Source: Branchiostoma floridae
Lineage: Eukaryota; Chordata; Leptocardii; Amphioxiformes; Branchiostomatidae
Direction of reading: 5' to 3'
NCBI RefSeq assembly: GCF_000003815.2
Contig: NC_049985.1
Span: 20,067,724-20,131,723, forward strand
DNA length: 64,000 nucleotides
Translations under genes and position numbers: made by a program
Notes under the pieces: generated by a model
What the model saw: the letters and a program-made list of their open reading frames with translations, nothing else
The model's database searches: none
What the model was told of the DNA's origin: nothing
In this document: in pieces, positions 25,560 through 37,757 of the stretch
How the letters are laid out: every line of letters starts with the position of its first letter
How positions within the stretch are numbered: position 1 is the first letter of the stretch

Positions 25560-25925
25560 ATGGGCGGTATATGGCCCGGAATTGTGTAATGGACATGGGC
25601 GGATTATGGCCCGGAAGTGTGTATATGGGCAGTATATGGCCCGGAATTATGAAATGGATATGGGCGCTATATGGCCCGGAATTGTGTAATGGATATGGGC
25701 GCTATATGGCCCGGAATTGTGTAATGGATATGGGCGGTATATGGCCCGGAATTATGTAATGCATGGGCGGTATATGGCCCGGAGTTGTGTAATGTATATG
25801 GGCAGTATAAGGCCCGGAATTGTGTAATGGATATGGGCGCTATATGGCCCGGAATGTGTAATATATATGGGCAGTATGTGGCCCGGAGTTGTGTAATGGA
25901 TATGGGCGGTTTCTTGCCCGGAATT
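25560..25925 (+). repeat. 35-bp minisatellite
   Basis: About ten tandem copies with a 35-bp step (for example 25671, 25706, 25741) of a unit containing tatggcccggaattgtgtaa and tggatatgggcgct. Later copies have small indels. The repeated peptide seen in open frames across it is a by-product. Confidence 0.95.
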
Positions 25926-26433
25926 GGGTAGATATGGAAGTCTTTTGCCTCCACCTATTTCTCTTTTCTGGCCCTGAGGGGGCGTGCCGGTACCTTGGGC
26001 TACCCTGGTCATTCTGAGCCTGTGGACCCCGGGGTGCTGGTGGCGTCTCCATCTCCTCTGCTTTACTTCTGGCTATTTCTATCTTTGTTGGAACCAAGTA
26101 AACGTCAGCCAGAATAGATACACAGCGAATTAGGGAAGGGGGACCCACTAGCACTACGTAGGGGTCCACTTCCGGATAAAGATCTTTTCAAGATGTTGTT
26201 CAAAGAATGAGTTTTATAATAAGCCCCCACTGTGTGGAAATGTGATGAAAAGATAACTAAGTTATGTAACTGGAATGAGTGTCGTAATAAAATCAAAGGA
26301 TGTGAAATGTTCTGAATGGAGTTGGAGGTTTGGAGAAAAGGAACTGAGGTTTGGGGGAGGTTGGTGAAATAAGGGTTGGGGGATTAAATGAGGTTGGGGG
26401 GAAGGAATTGGGATTGGGTGTGGTTGTGTGATG

Positions 26434-26533
26434 NNNNNNNNNNNNNNNNNNNNNNNNNNNNNNNNNNNNNNNNNNNNNNNNNNNNNNNNNNNNNNNNNNN
26501 NNNNNNNNNNNNNNNNNNNNNNNNNNNNNNNNN
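26434..26533. other. Assembly gap (100 N)
   Basis: Exactly 100 undetermined bases, the usual placeholder for a gap of unknown size. It falls inside the longer TIR element and next to a G-rich run. Confidence 0.99.
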
Positions 26534-26606
26534 CCCCATACCTAACATGTGAGATGTCTTGTCTTCTACACTGAAGCGGAGGGATACTTGATTAGGATAG
26601 GCTACT

Positions 26607-27030
26607 ATTCTAATCAAGTAATCCCAAGCGCAGGTGTAGAAAGTTAACATATCTAATCAAGAACAAGTGAGAAAGATTAAGGGAAACAGGTGATGCCTGC
26701 CACGTGTATACAGGGTATGATATGCACAGAACAAAGGAAATCCATCCAGACAGTCCAAGTGAATGCCGAGCGCAGGAAAGCGAGAAGGAAGCAATGGCAT
26801 GAAGAGTAAGAGTTACGTGAGCGGTATTAATAAATGGGTTGGTGAAGGGAAGGAGATGGGGGGAAAGTTTAAAAAAAAAAAAACCCCGCCCCGGCCATTT
26901 AGTATTTCTCGTTGCTGAGAAGTTTTGCTCCGTCAGTGGAGGACGTCCCACTAACACCCGATATCAATCCCCATACCTAACACGTGAGATGTCTTCTACA
27001 CTGAAGCGGAGGGATACTTGATTAGGATAG
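26607..27030. mobile_element. TIR element, shorter copy in tandem
   Basis: Starts attctaatcaagtaatccc and ends cggagggatacttgattagg. It shares the 5' ~185 bp and 3' ~65 bp with the copy immediately to the left but has a different, much shorter middle (aaaaaaaaccccgccccggc and ggaggacgtcccactaacac). The two copies abut directly, with gattaggataggctac after each. Confidence 0.68.
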
Positions 27031-27226
27031 GCTACGTTTCTTAGCGATCCTTAAATTAGTTTTGTAACCTTACCTAAATGTTTTGCATTGTATTCAGTCA
27101 TACGATTAATTCAATTAGAGGGTACTTGGGGAGTTTAGTAGAAGACTGAATGCTTTTGAGGCACGTGGAGCAATTGGGTACTTTATCGTATAATGTGAAG
27201 TTTATTACTTCCTAATATTACGGGGG

Positions 27227-28100
27227 GGTGATCAATAAGTTCTCGGCCTAACCCAGAAATAACAAGCACAACTCAGATTTTGAGACACAACTTCATAGTA
27301 TGAAGCCTTTTATCAATTTCCTCCAAATTACAAATCATTCGAATCATTACTTTCCCGGCATTCGATTTTTCTAAATTAGAAGGTAAGTGGCGAGAAAAAG
27401 AAGAGTGAAGTGTGATCAGACAATTTGACCCGCACACCTCAGGTTGCAGATCGATTGTCCACTTTTGTTTCGTTATCCCTTACCTAACGTTACTGGGTGT
27501 CGCCTGCAACGTAATGATCACAATTATTTGAATTTTGGTACACGTTTATATAAGACTTTATACATGTACGCGGGGTTATCAATAAGTCAGCGGCTTTACC
27601 GAGAAATAATAAGCACAGCTCAGTTTTTGAAGCATAGATGTCAAGTATAAAGTCTTATATAAATATGTACCAAAATTCAAATTATTGTGATCATTTCTTT
27701 GCAGGCGACACCCAGTAACGTTGGTAAGAGAGAAGGAAAAAACGTGGACAATATTGACCTGACCTGAGGTGTGCGGGTCAAATTGCGCTGAGGGAAGTCA
27801 GACACCCAAGTCTTTTTGCTTGAAATAGGAAGAGAATCATTATCAAACATTTGACAATGTCTTTTGTTAATTTACGGCATGGGGAACTCGACCCACACAT
27901 GTCTGATCACAATTCACACCACTTTTTTCTCGCCACTTACCTTCTGATTTGCAAGAAACGAATGCCTGTAAAGTAATGACTGCAATGATTTGAAATTTGG
28001 AGGATATTGATAAAAGGCTTCATACTATGAAGTTGTGCCTCAAAATCTGAGTTGTGCTTGTTATTTCTGGGTTAGGCCGAGAACTTATTGATCACCCCTC
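27227..28100. mobile_element. Nested mariner-like foldback element
   Basis: The outer arms are strong inverted repeats: left ggtgatcaataagttctcgg, aacccagaaataacaagcac at 27227-27395; mirrored right end tgttatttctgggttaggcc, gagaacttattgatcacccc at 27915-28100. The ATAAGTNCTCGG-type terminus and edge sequence attacg/cgtaat resemble Tc1/mariner ends. Inside is a second inverted pair (27424-27568 against 27648-27782: aacgttactgggtgtcgcct ... aggcgacacccagtaacgtt), and 27573-27600 repeats a diverged copy of the outer terminus (tcaataagtcagcggcttta). No transposase. Confidence 0.8.
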
Positions 28101-28881
28101 GTAATATCTATCGGAAAATAACACTCCCGTGTGGAGTGGAATGCCCCTTTAAGATAAACGTGCGGACGTAAGTCATGCTAATTAGGGTCTCATTTGCATA
28201 ATCTACGAGACAAAGCTACAATAGCTATCTTTGCTAAGACTTTCATACTTTGAACACATTGTTATTTAGGTAGAGAGATGATCAACTGATGTCTTTATGC
28301 AAATGAGGACCTTTATTGTATAATCAATGAGAAACATTTATGATAGGTCACTCGTCACAAGAGGTCGTTTTTCTACACTGCCCTACAAACATCCATCGCG
28401 TAAAACAATCTTCATATATACAGCCAGGCGAAAGGATAGAACACAAATACAACACACCTACAACAACAATCATTAATACTTAAAAACAATAAAACCATCA
28501 CCAGGGCAATAGTTTTTTATTGCCACACTTATTTTACTACGATGGCTTTCTCCCCGCTACCCAACCCTGTAATTAAAAAACCTCGCGTACAAAGTAGAGA
28601 ACACGACAAAATGGGTGCAAAATATAGGTTAGCCTGGAGGACATGAAGCCACATATTTGTGAACTCCCGTAGCTGAAATATTAATACATTTTGGGTCCGC
28701 TATCTTTGCTTTACTATTCCTTTAAATTTTGAATATTTCTTTTTATCTGTAAAGGGGGTTGGATGAGTTAAAACATTCTAACATAAATTTGAAATCAATA
28801 GTCACGAAAGGAAGGCCTTTGCCATTAACGTACAATTTTAGATGAAATATGAGTGTGCATATCTAATTGTTTGTGTTGTTC

Positions 28882-28883
<2 letters not shown>
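28101..28883. other. Diffuse repeats, no gene
   Basis: Repeats of the tatgcaaatgagg / tgcataatctacgag kind, and a copy of the cgccatggcaat-type block also near 19634. No coding evidence. Confidence 0.4.
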
Positions 28884-28930
<47 letters not shown>

Positions 28931-28990
28931 TATGCGTGCGTGCGTGCGCGCGCACGTGTGTATGTATGTATGTGTGTGTGTGATTCCGTA
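28884..28990 (+). repeat. (TG)n microsatellite with gcgtgcgtgc core
   Basis: Uninterrupted tg run of ~38 bp followed by tatg and gcgtgcgtgc variants. Confidence 0.97.
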
Positions 28991-29125
28991 TGCGTGTATG
29001 TGATTGTGTGTAGAATGCTATCATCATATTCACCTTCATAATCACTCGTTTACGCTTTCATGTATTGAAATCTATTACTAACACAGCCTCAGAAACGAAA
29101 CATATCCAAACAAACTGTAAACGAA

Positions 29126-30797
29126 TCAGATTTTGGCCGCTTCTGATTGGATGACGAGCTGTGCCTCCATCGATTTCCTTCCGGGGACGTCAGCGGGCTT
29201 CATGACGTTGCCGTTCGGTCGGATCCCGAGGTACTGACCTGGGGCACACCGAGCCTCCAACGTGCTGAAGCCGGCTTCATTCTGAACCACGATGAACTCA
29301 CTTTGGAGACCGCCATTACCCTGAACAAAATGAATGAATTATGATGTCACTTAAAAACTGTTAAGTGAAAAGGAAAATTAAATCTTGAGAGCATTTCTTA
29401 CGATATGCATAACGTTACATATGACCAACCCACACGGGGACGCTAGATTACGTCTCACTCACGTGGCCGCAAACACGTCATACTGTGTGCGGGTCCCGGA
29501 TGTGCTTACTTACATTCCCCACCAGTCGGTTGTGCTGTACCGCCAGGTGTCTGTCAGGGTTGGCGGTGCACTGTAGGATCACTACGGGCTGATGTGGAGA
29601 AACACGCCCCACCTGAATCAACCGGAAATGTCCTGAAGGCAACATAACAACGATAATATACATAAGCAATGCTGGGTTATGATAGGAAAGCAGATCATAC
29701 TTTAATCAACATCAGTCATCATACCTTTGAGAGCCGATTAAATTCAATCATGCTATTCCATAGATTAGCTTACGATTAACGTAACTATGCGAGCATCAGG
29801 TCTCAGTCAAACTATGTTAACAGCAGCAGAATTTTTATAACGGATATTATGCAAGATATAAAAGAATAATAATAATAATAAAATAACAATGACATGACAT
29901 TTGAGAACCTGAGAAGACACCAGACAATAAGCCAGTGCTTGTTTGTTGACTTCTTTGTCTGTTTGTACCTTGAGACCACCTACCTGTCGGACCAAAACTG
30001 CTTCTCCCATAAACATCTCCGCTGTCCAGAACTCTGAGGTACCTTTTGCTGGCACGTGACCACAGCCTGACCACTAGAGACGGCACCACCCGTTCCCGCC
30101 ACACGCACGGCTCTACAAGGTCCGCGGGCTCCAGGAAGTCCCGGACCGTGAAGTTGAGCGCGCACACCCGCCAGTCCTTCAGGTCTCCCGCGCGCCCGTC
30201 GTGCGGCGGCGAGAGGTCTTTTGGCGGGACAAAGACGTCGATCTTTGGCGGCGGACTGACAGGACTTGGGGGGACGTCGGCACTACCGAGTGACGATTCC
30301 GAAGGGGACCGAGGTAGAGCTGTTGGAATCGTGAATGTGACCTTACGGGTGGGAGTGGGAGAGGTGCCGGAGGATGTTGAGGGGGAGTCCTGTCGAACCT
30401 TGTGGATGGGGCCTTCCGACTGTTTCTGGTGTAACATGGCGATGTCCAGTGAATTCCTGTGAGCCGTGAGGTGATGCCCGGGATGTGGTGACTTCGGTGC
30501 GACATGATTCTTGGTTTCTGAATCATCTGTGCAGTCGGTATCTTCGCTGTCCGAGTCTGTATTGCTAAAGGCATCCTTGATGAGCTCTGCGACAGGGTGC
30601 GGTCCCTGACGATGCGCCGGGTACGGCAGTGGTCTGTTGAGAGTCGTGTCGCCATGATTGGTGGAAGAGATCTCGACGACTTGAGGCTCAAGATCCTCAA
30701 AGTGAACGTGGCGGTTCGGGTTATGGTTGTTGCTATTGTTGCCATTCAAGGCTGACTTGATAATGGCGGCAATGGGATGAACTTTCCGTTGTATCAT
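29126..30797 (-). CDS. FGF-like beta-trefoil protein with long disordered N-terminal extension
   Basis: Three exons on the minus strand, 30797-29984, 29632-29514 and 29320-29126, splice in phase to 375 residues. I start at the ATG at 30797; the frame upstream has only a TTG. Residues 1-240 are Pro/Ser/acidic and look disordered, with no signal peptide. Residues 244-369 form a ~126-residue beta-trefoil. RLWSRASKRYLRVLDSGDVY resembles the FGF start (RLY...G.FLRI.PDG.VDG), and LQCTANPDRHLAVQHN resembles FGF V...G...RYLAM. In the last exon SEFIVVQNEAGFSTLE, APGQYLGIRPNGNV and DVPGRKS parallel FGF's C.F.E....NTY...WYVAL+..G....G and the following PGQKA. The introns fall near where FGF core introns fall. 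FGFs signal through FGFR with heparan sulphate; without a leader this could instead be an intracellular FHF-type protein. The core is highly divergent, so FGF membership is probable, not proven. The adjacent gene in the window (EXOC1) is on the same strand 7.5 kb away and is unrelated. Confidence 0.8.
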
Positions 30798-31046
30798 TGT
30801 GGGCACAACACAGTTATACAACACAGTTCTTTCCAGTCAATTCCTTGTCTTCAGAATTCAATCATCTTGAAGGCCATGTGTTCTACTGTTTCCAGCTTTG
30901 CAGTACACTTCCATTTCTCCCTTTATGTATCGGAAAGAAAAATATGTCATTATTATCATTATTTGCACTTCATTTCCATATCTTCAAAAACAAGTCTCGC
31001 GGTTACTGTCACAGGTAATAGGAAAATGAAACCGGTTAACCCTTGT

Positions 31047-31537
31047 TACTCTGTGACTGGAGGGTAACTTCCATCGACAGAGTATTGTGAACGGTTTATG
31101 TGTTGAGTGTTCGCACCTATATCTCTGTGTTCCGTTTGCCGCATTCGTATGTGGTTTGGCATGTCGTCTGTGCGATGTCGTTGTGTGATGATGAACTTTT
31201 TTTTCCGCGGCAGCTATTATTCTAATCGATGTAATAATTCAGAAATCACCCCTATATTTTCGGTATTGTGGAACAGGCATATGTTGCTTTGGCGTTTGGT
31301 AGTCAGCTTATCTCCAAGCAGATAGGGTGGATTATGTGTTGTTACAAATGTAATTGAACAGATGTTAGTCGTATTATGTGTGATGTAACGACAGCTGACG
31401 TCGTCGACCAACTATTTCGGTGTTTATATACTTGGTTAGGACCTGGTCTGTTATAATTATCTATTGTGTGCGCTGTTAGTTGTTTCGTGCTGCCCCTTGT
31501 GTTATGCTGATGTTGTTAGTATGTACAGAAATATATG
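31047..31537. repeat. Repeat family shared with 17031
   Basis: Begins ttactctgtgactggagggt and keeps the block order of 17031-17560, including the poly-T plus cgatgtaataatt segment. Confidence 0.75.
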
Positions 31538-33085
31538 GTAACTTCGCCGAGGTTATATTTTCAGTTAAGGCCTCATGTTGTCTCCCTATATTTAGGTCAA
31601 CAGCATATAACTCGAGAAGCTGTATATGGATTTTAATGATATTTGGTATTTGAGTAGCGGTTGCGGACAGGAAGATCGTGTTCGAAAATGGTTGGCGTAG
31701 CCTTTTTTCCTTAGGGCGGTAGCGGGCCAAACGTGCGCGTCCGCGTTCTTGTGAACAGCATAACTCGAGAACCCTTGAATGGATCCTGATAATATTTGGA
31801 ATGGTAGGTGGGTAGGGGTCAGGAAAATGAAGGTCAAGTTCGATAATGGGTCCCTCAGTGTCTGCCTAAGGTACTGCAGCAAAACTTTTAATTTTGACAC
31901 TTCGTGTTCTGGACATGCTGTCCAGATTTTTCAGTGGCATATAGCCTTTGGGGCAGAGAGTAAGTGCTGTGAGTTTGGATTTTTGCGGCTTTTGGGGAAC
32001 TGCAGGCACCGATCTCCTTTTCAAACTTTGGACGAGAATAACTCGAGAACATGTTGACGGATAATCAGGATTTGTTGGTATGTATCGTTAGATAGAATGA
32101 GTGATGACTTACACAATGTAATACTAATTATGCAAATCGGCAGCTAATTTGCATGGTTAATGAGAAAAGTTCATAAATCCATGCCAACAGCATATAACTC
32201 AAGAAACTGTGTAGGCATTTTCATGATATTTGGTATTTTAGTAGCGGTTGCGGAAAGGAAGGTTGTGTTCGAAAATAGTTGGCGTAGCATTTCTCGTTAG
32301 GACGGTAGCAGGCCGAGTGTGTGCGTCCGGTTGTTTGTGGAATGCATGACTGGAGAAGCCTTGAAAGGGTCTTGATAATATTTGGTACCTATAGGTGAGT
32401 GGGGTTCAGGACAACGAAGGTGGAGTATCATAGTGGGCCCCCTAGCGGCTTCCTAAGGTACTGCAGCAAAATAATGTTTGACATCTCGTGTTCTGAACAT
32501 GCTGTTGTCGTGATTTTTGAGTGGTAGATAGCCTAAGTGATGACTTACATAATGTAATACTAATTATGCAAATGAACAGCTGATTTCGTAATCAATGAGG
32601 AAAGTTCAGAAATCCACTGAATTCCATATAGGACTTTCAAACTTGTTTACATTGTTTTTGGCTGAAAGGTAGATGATAATCTGCATGGAAAGATGCATTT
32701 TATTGCAATCAGTGGCCAATTAACAAAAATATACTGTTTTCTATATATCTCATTTTGACCTATATCTATGGACACAGCTGTTTCTCAGATGTTTTGCTCG
32801 AGGAGCCTTGTGAGCTATTACACTGGGGAGAACATCCTCTGACAAGCATGAAATTCTGATTGACAAGGGATGCTACCAGGTTATCTGTGGTCACAGTCTT
32901 GCTTTTGGTAGCATTTGTGGGTTAGTGAGGAACACACGTTCATGCAGTTATTTGCTATTGGGGTAGGTACTATTTAGTAATACAGGAAGAAGACCTTAAA
33001 GTCTTTTAAGACTTTATCATGCCTTTATTTAAAAATAGAGGCATGATTATTTGGCGAAGGGATGTGTTCGTCGAACTCTAGCTGT
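31538..33085. mobile_element. Non-autonomous element, inverted copy of the 22503-23751 family
   Basis: Runs from ggtaacttcgccgaggttat to gtgttcgtcgaactctagct. 32930-33084 is the reverse complement of the start of 22503 (ggcatgattatttggcgaag, ggggtaggtactatttagta), and 31753-31850 matches the other half (ataactcgagaaccc, gaaggtcaagttcgataatg). An internal block (31600-31700) is repeated at 32190-32310. Noncoding. Confidence 0.72.
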
Positions 33086-34019
33086 TATATATTTTGCATC
33101 AATGTGAACGTTTAACCGACATGACAGAATTGTTTGGTAACGTTACAGTTTTGGTATTGGTTGATTTTTTTTGTTGCCTTATTTGTGTTAAAGATGTGTT
33201 TGTATCTTGTTCAGGCTTTGTGTTTCTTGTTTGTATGGCGAAAACCCGTTTGTATGTTTGGAACTGTCATACATCGGGATAGATCGAGTTGTATCGGATA
33301 TTTACGTGACTTGTCGTGTGGCAGTCAAGTAAGTTCTTTTGCATGTCGTCCGCTCGTAATATTTCCCAAAATCACCGTTATATTCTCTTCTGTAATTTGG
33401 ATAGTTTGGGTTTCGTTTCGTTCTTTGTGTTCATCGTATTCGATGTTTGGGGCTGTTAATATCATGATCGTTGTAATATACAAATGAAGTTATAACTGAC
33501 GCCGCGGAAGTTACAGATGCGATCGAACAGGTGTTCACCGTATCATGTGTGGTGTAACGACAACAGCTGACATCGTGGACCAATTGTCTCTGGTATTCCT
33601 GACAAATTTCGTTCTACTTTGAGCATAATAATCATCACCTGTTTATGGTAAATTTACGGCAACATCTGATGCCGCGGACAAATGGTTGTTAGTTTATTAG
33701 AGGAATATGATTGTTATGAATGATAAACACACCACTGCAAGCAACACAACTGACAAAACATTATTACGTCACAGACTGTGCAACCTACGGTTACTTGTTT
33801 GATTAAATTTGTGGTGAATCGGATTTGGTAATACCTGTTGGCAAATCGCGGTGATACAAATGACATAACTGTTAGTTGTAAAACACGCGTACAATTTCGT
33901 CGAGGTTATCGGACGATATTTTCTGAAACGCTACTTTCATAAGTGATTATTCTTTATATTATTCTATTATTCTATATTCATTATAGCAGACCTGCTGTAA
34001 CTACAAGTACCTAAGCACG
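33086..34019. other. Unassigned
   Basis: No gene. 33500-33600 repeats a phrase found near 31370 (gtgtaacgacaacagctgac / gtaacgacagctgacgtcg). The open frames are T-rich and unsupported. Confidence 0.4.
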
Positions 34020-34380
34020 TTTAAGCTAAGATCACAACGCGCCCGTATGTTTTTAGGGCACGTCAGCCACGTTTTTCTGAACATGTGGAGAAGGCCTGGC
34101 ACGTCACTGACACGGATGCTACTTAGGTACGGTTTCCTTACTCGCACGGTACAGGGTACGCGTGTTGCCCGTACTAGTGCTGGCTGGTACGGGTGGTGAT
34201 TCCGCAGCACAAACACAAAGTTCTGCACTTTAGGTGCTACGGCGTGTCTGTGTGCTCCAGTGGATTCCGTAAGATTTCGTACGGAGGCGGTACGTAAGGA
34301 TCTCAAAATTTGTCCACCTTTTGGACGTAGACAGCGCGCAGTTGCACGTACAGCGGGTTGTGACCTTAGCTTAAGGGACA
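34020..34380. mobile_element. Inverted-repeat element, cttaagctaaggtcacaacc family
   Basis: The left end tttaagctaagatcacaacg and right end cgggttgtgaccttagctta are inverted repeats of about 30 bp enclosing ~360 bp rich in cgtacg steps. The minus-strand 146-codon open frame over it is incidental. Related copies lie at 47040-47615 and 48640-48815. Confidence 0.7.
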
Positions 34381-37300
34381 ATAATTGACAGGCACTTAGT
34401 CTTGTACGCGGCATCTTTATGGATAAATCGTCTGTTTCCACATCATTTCCAATTTGCAGGGATCGTAGGGGTCATACAAGTGAAAGCATAAAGTCTCAAT
34501 GGTGCTGAATGAAGACGTCTTTTCAGACCCCATATTCATATACACGCCAGTGGGGATATTAGGCATGGGTCTTATCTGGAGTGCGCCTCTTGCAACCACT
34601 TGGTGACAATGCTAGTTGCATACCAAAGCCACTCCACGTCACAGCCTTCATTATAACGTATGGCCCCCAAACCTTCTACTCAATGGGCAACACTAACCCA
34701 GTCTCTTGAGCCCTCATTTCAAAAAGCTATTTGAACCGCCACATAGAGCATACAAACGGCATGCCCCATGACCAAGAAAGAGCCGACATCAACACCTTAT
34801 ATCGTCGCTGGTCGCTGTGATTGCTGAATTTTATAGCTTCGATTCGTTTCCATTACGAGTAGTCCGAATAGGACCCAGGGGGTAGTGGAAATTCCCAGTC
34901 AGGGTGGGACATGTCCTTTACATCGCGAATAGTTACTCTCGCGTGACGGCATGGGGTTTAGCTCTGGGGCTTTTGTCTGATGGGGCTGAACACATTACAA
35001 CACGAGTTTTGTAGATGCGATTCTATTGCCAACATTCATTCTTATTACACAAATGAGGACGGTTATTCATATGGTCGAGTTTCTGGCTGTATACCAGGCC
35101 TTTGGCTTGAGCACACCTGTTACTGCATTGTGCGAAGTGCTACGTATACCGTAGTGTAGAAGTCTAGCCAATGTTGTTCTAGGTGTCCGCCAAGGCTACT
35201 AACGGTAGACAGGCATGTTTTCAAAAACAGAATTGGCAAATTATCTGACATTGAATGCGGACAAATCGTATGCAAAACGTGCTCTTATTATTATGTATCC
35301 ATTATATTATCTGTACCCATGGGAAAAGCTACAGCAAGCCGCCGTCAATGCATCCGACTAAACATCAAATTCTTCACGTCTATTACTAGTAAGTCCCTAC
35401 GAAAAACTACGAAACTGCGACTAGAACGTACCGATCAGCTCAGGAGGTATGGAGAGTTGCCGCCCACCTTACCCTGACATGGCGGGAGGCTGTGTCCCCC
35501 ACCGCGACAAGTGGTGCAGAAACGTGACCCCCTCTGTCAACAAACTGTTGGCAAGGCACCTACAGGGGTCAACAGGTTGTAAGCCCGCCTGTGTTCAAAC
35601 AAAGTAACCCAAGAAGGTAGTGAACTAAGAACTATTTCGGACACGCTAACAGTGTGTCCACAATGCTGTGTTAATCACAGTGCAAAATCAAGACAAGGGC
35701 GGCTAAAATAAACTTTTAAGATGAATTTGGACTCTAATATGTGATCGGTAATACCGTAGTTATCACAACACTTAAGTTACATGAGCATTGCTCCAAACGC
35801 CTTCCTTTTTACAATCATAACATATGTACTAGTATGTAGAGTCCGTTCTTGGTATGGCATTTTGTTGATGTTTTATAGCATTTTATTTCTTGAAGTACTC
35901 TATTGATTTTTTAAAAATGTTTTATTGATTTTTTCATACTTGATTAAAATCACGTGAGCAGAGGTCTTTATTTTGCTTCAGTAGGTCACGAGGTTATCAA
36001 CATCACTTGGCATGCTTTGGATGTGGGCTGGGCTGTGATGTTCAGGGTCATGAAAATTCGCCGCGAGGAATGTTTTTAGGAGCCTTAGTAAATGTCTGTC
36101 TATCTACAAGATTACTCGATAGTGCCTGGATGGATTGTCTTGATACTTAGAATGTAAATAGGTATTGATGAACACTCAAAATGGTTTGATGTATGTCCCC
36201 ATGACTGCTTTATATGGCTATGGTTTTGATATTTTGCGTTCTAGACAAGCAATGTGGTCGGGAGGAAGTTGACAAAAGTTTGGGACCTCCGTGAATAGTT
36301 TCATCAGGTTGGTACGTAACGTCGGAGAGAATAAAGCATTGGTTGTGTAAAAAAGCCTCTTTACTAAGTTTGGGACCTCTAGCTATGGAACTGAAAAGGG
36401 GTATCTACGGAACTGGAGAGGGGCGTTTTAGTTGTAGACTTTGAAACAGAATAAGTCGAGAAGGGATGAATTAATCTTCGATCTTCATGATTTTTTTTCA
36501 TGACTTTGATGGTATGTAACGGTATAAAGTATGCAAATTAGGACTTGACATTTTCACATTATTTACATAATTAATGAGGAAATGCGACAATGGCTTCCTG
36601 ACGAAGGATATCTACAGCATATGTGATCTGGAAAGAGGAGACGTAATATTTTGACAGAAACGCCCTTGCAAATCAAATGTTGGGGGCCCAAACCTCAGCC
36701 CCTTTGTCCTGACGTCATCTGCTTGCCAAATGTCAAGACCATATCATGTTCAGGACATGATGAAACTGAAAAAAAATGCTATGATAGAATTCAAAGTAGT
36801 TCGGAATTCTATCGATCACAATTCAAATCGTTCCACTGTTTGGCATGCGATATGATTTGTACTTCGTTTTGTTGACCATTATCTATGCTACCTACGTAAC
36901 AGAAATCATGAAAATCCGATTTGATTTTTTCTCTTTGGATTTTTTTTACCAAAATGCCCCTGCTATTCCAGAATTGGCCCAGGCTTATGTCACTTCTTTC
37001 CGAGCACAAGAGTTATTTACCACCTAAAAATCGTGACAAGATATCAGAACACGAACCGGATGTTCTACTGTAGTATCAAGGGAACCCGATTCAGAGGCTA
37101 AAGATCTAATCGTTTCCCAGGTTTCGTCAAAACTTACCAAATACGAAACTGACCATCCAGTCTTGTTGAGTCGCGATGATCTGAAAATATGAGGTGACTG
37201 AAATTGACTAATGTACTTTGTAATTATGTCATATTAAACACATTGTAAATTTACAGGTGTGGCTCTTCTCCACATATTCATCACACAGAACATGATGTGA

Positions 37301-37696
37301 GATGGGTTTTCTTGGATTTACTTATAATGACAAATTTCAGATAATTCCTGCTCCTACTTAATAATAGTCAGGGTTTGAAATTTTCAAACCTGTCATATTC
37401 TAGAATCAGCTGGAGAAATTCAAATGAGCACGATCTGCAGTTCCTAGGTCTCTGAGACATCTAATTTTACTTGATATCTGTAACATGATTTTCATGACAA
37501 TGCTAATTGATTTCATGACCTGCCCTTTATGACATAAAGCCCAGCCAGTGACAAACATGTAGAACGTTAACCACCCAGCAGACCTGGGGCTAGTTGAGGC
37601 ATGAGGCCTTTAAAGGTCACTGACCAGGCATTATGTCGCTTAGTCGAACTAAAGGGAATGAGCTTGCAAAATGATTAAAAACAGGCATCCATAATG

Positions 37697-37697
<1 letters not shown>
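34381..37697. other. Long stretch without a recognised gene
   Basis: No exon, RNA gene or clear element boundary is supported. 36060-37100 contains decayed phrases of the local non-autonomous elements (actcgatagtgcctggatgg, cataattaatgaggaaatgc). A 35-codon plus-strand stretch near 34730-34820 (HIEHTNGMPHDQERADIN) is open but unrecognised. Confidence 0.4.

Positions 37698-37751
<54 letters not shown>
37698..37751 (+). repeat. (AT)n microsatellite
   Basis: About 27 ta units without interruption. Confidence 0.97.

Positions 37752-37757
<6 letters not shown>

Larger units (their letters stand above)
25113..26606. mobile_element. TIR element, longer copy, interrupted by assembly gap
   Basis: Begins attctaatcaagtaatccc and ends gggatacttgattaggata, which are near inverted repeats. 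The first ~185 bp (caagcgcaggtgtagaaag ... gaatgccgagcgcagga) and last ~70 bp (ccccatacctaaca ... ctgaagcgga) recur in the shorter copy at 26607-27030. Inside lie a 35-bp minisatellite (25560-25925), an unassigned stretch with a 109-codon minus-strand frame (25840-26169) without recognised motifs, and a G-rich run into the gap. Confidence 0.65.

Noticed and set aside
25496-26012. Repeated-peptide protein across the 35-bp minisatellite
   Set aside because: 35 is not a multiple of 3, so the frame rotates between units, and indels and neighbouring frames show no constraint.
29847-30824. Starting the FGF-like protein at 30824 and reading through to 29847
   Set aside because: The codon at 30824 is TTG, and the frame past 29984 runs into the intron after a good gtaggt donor.
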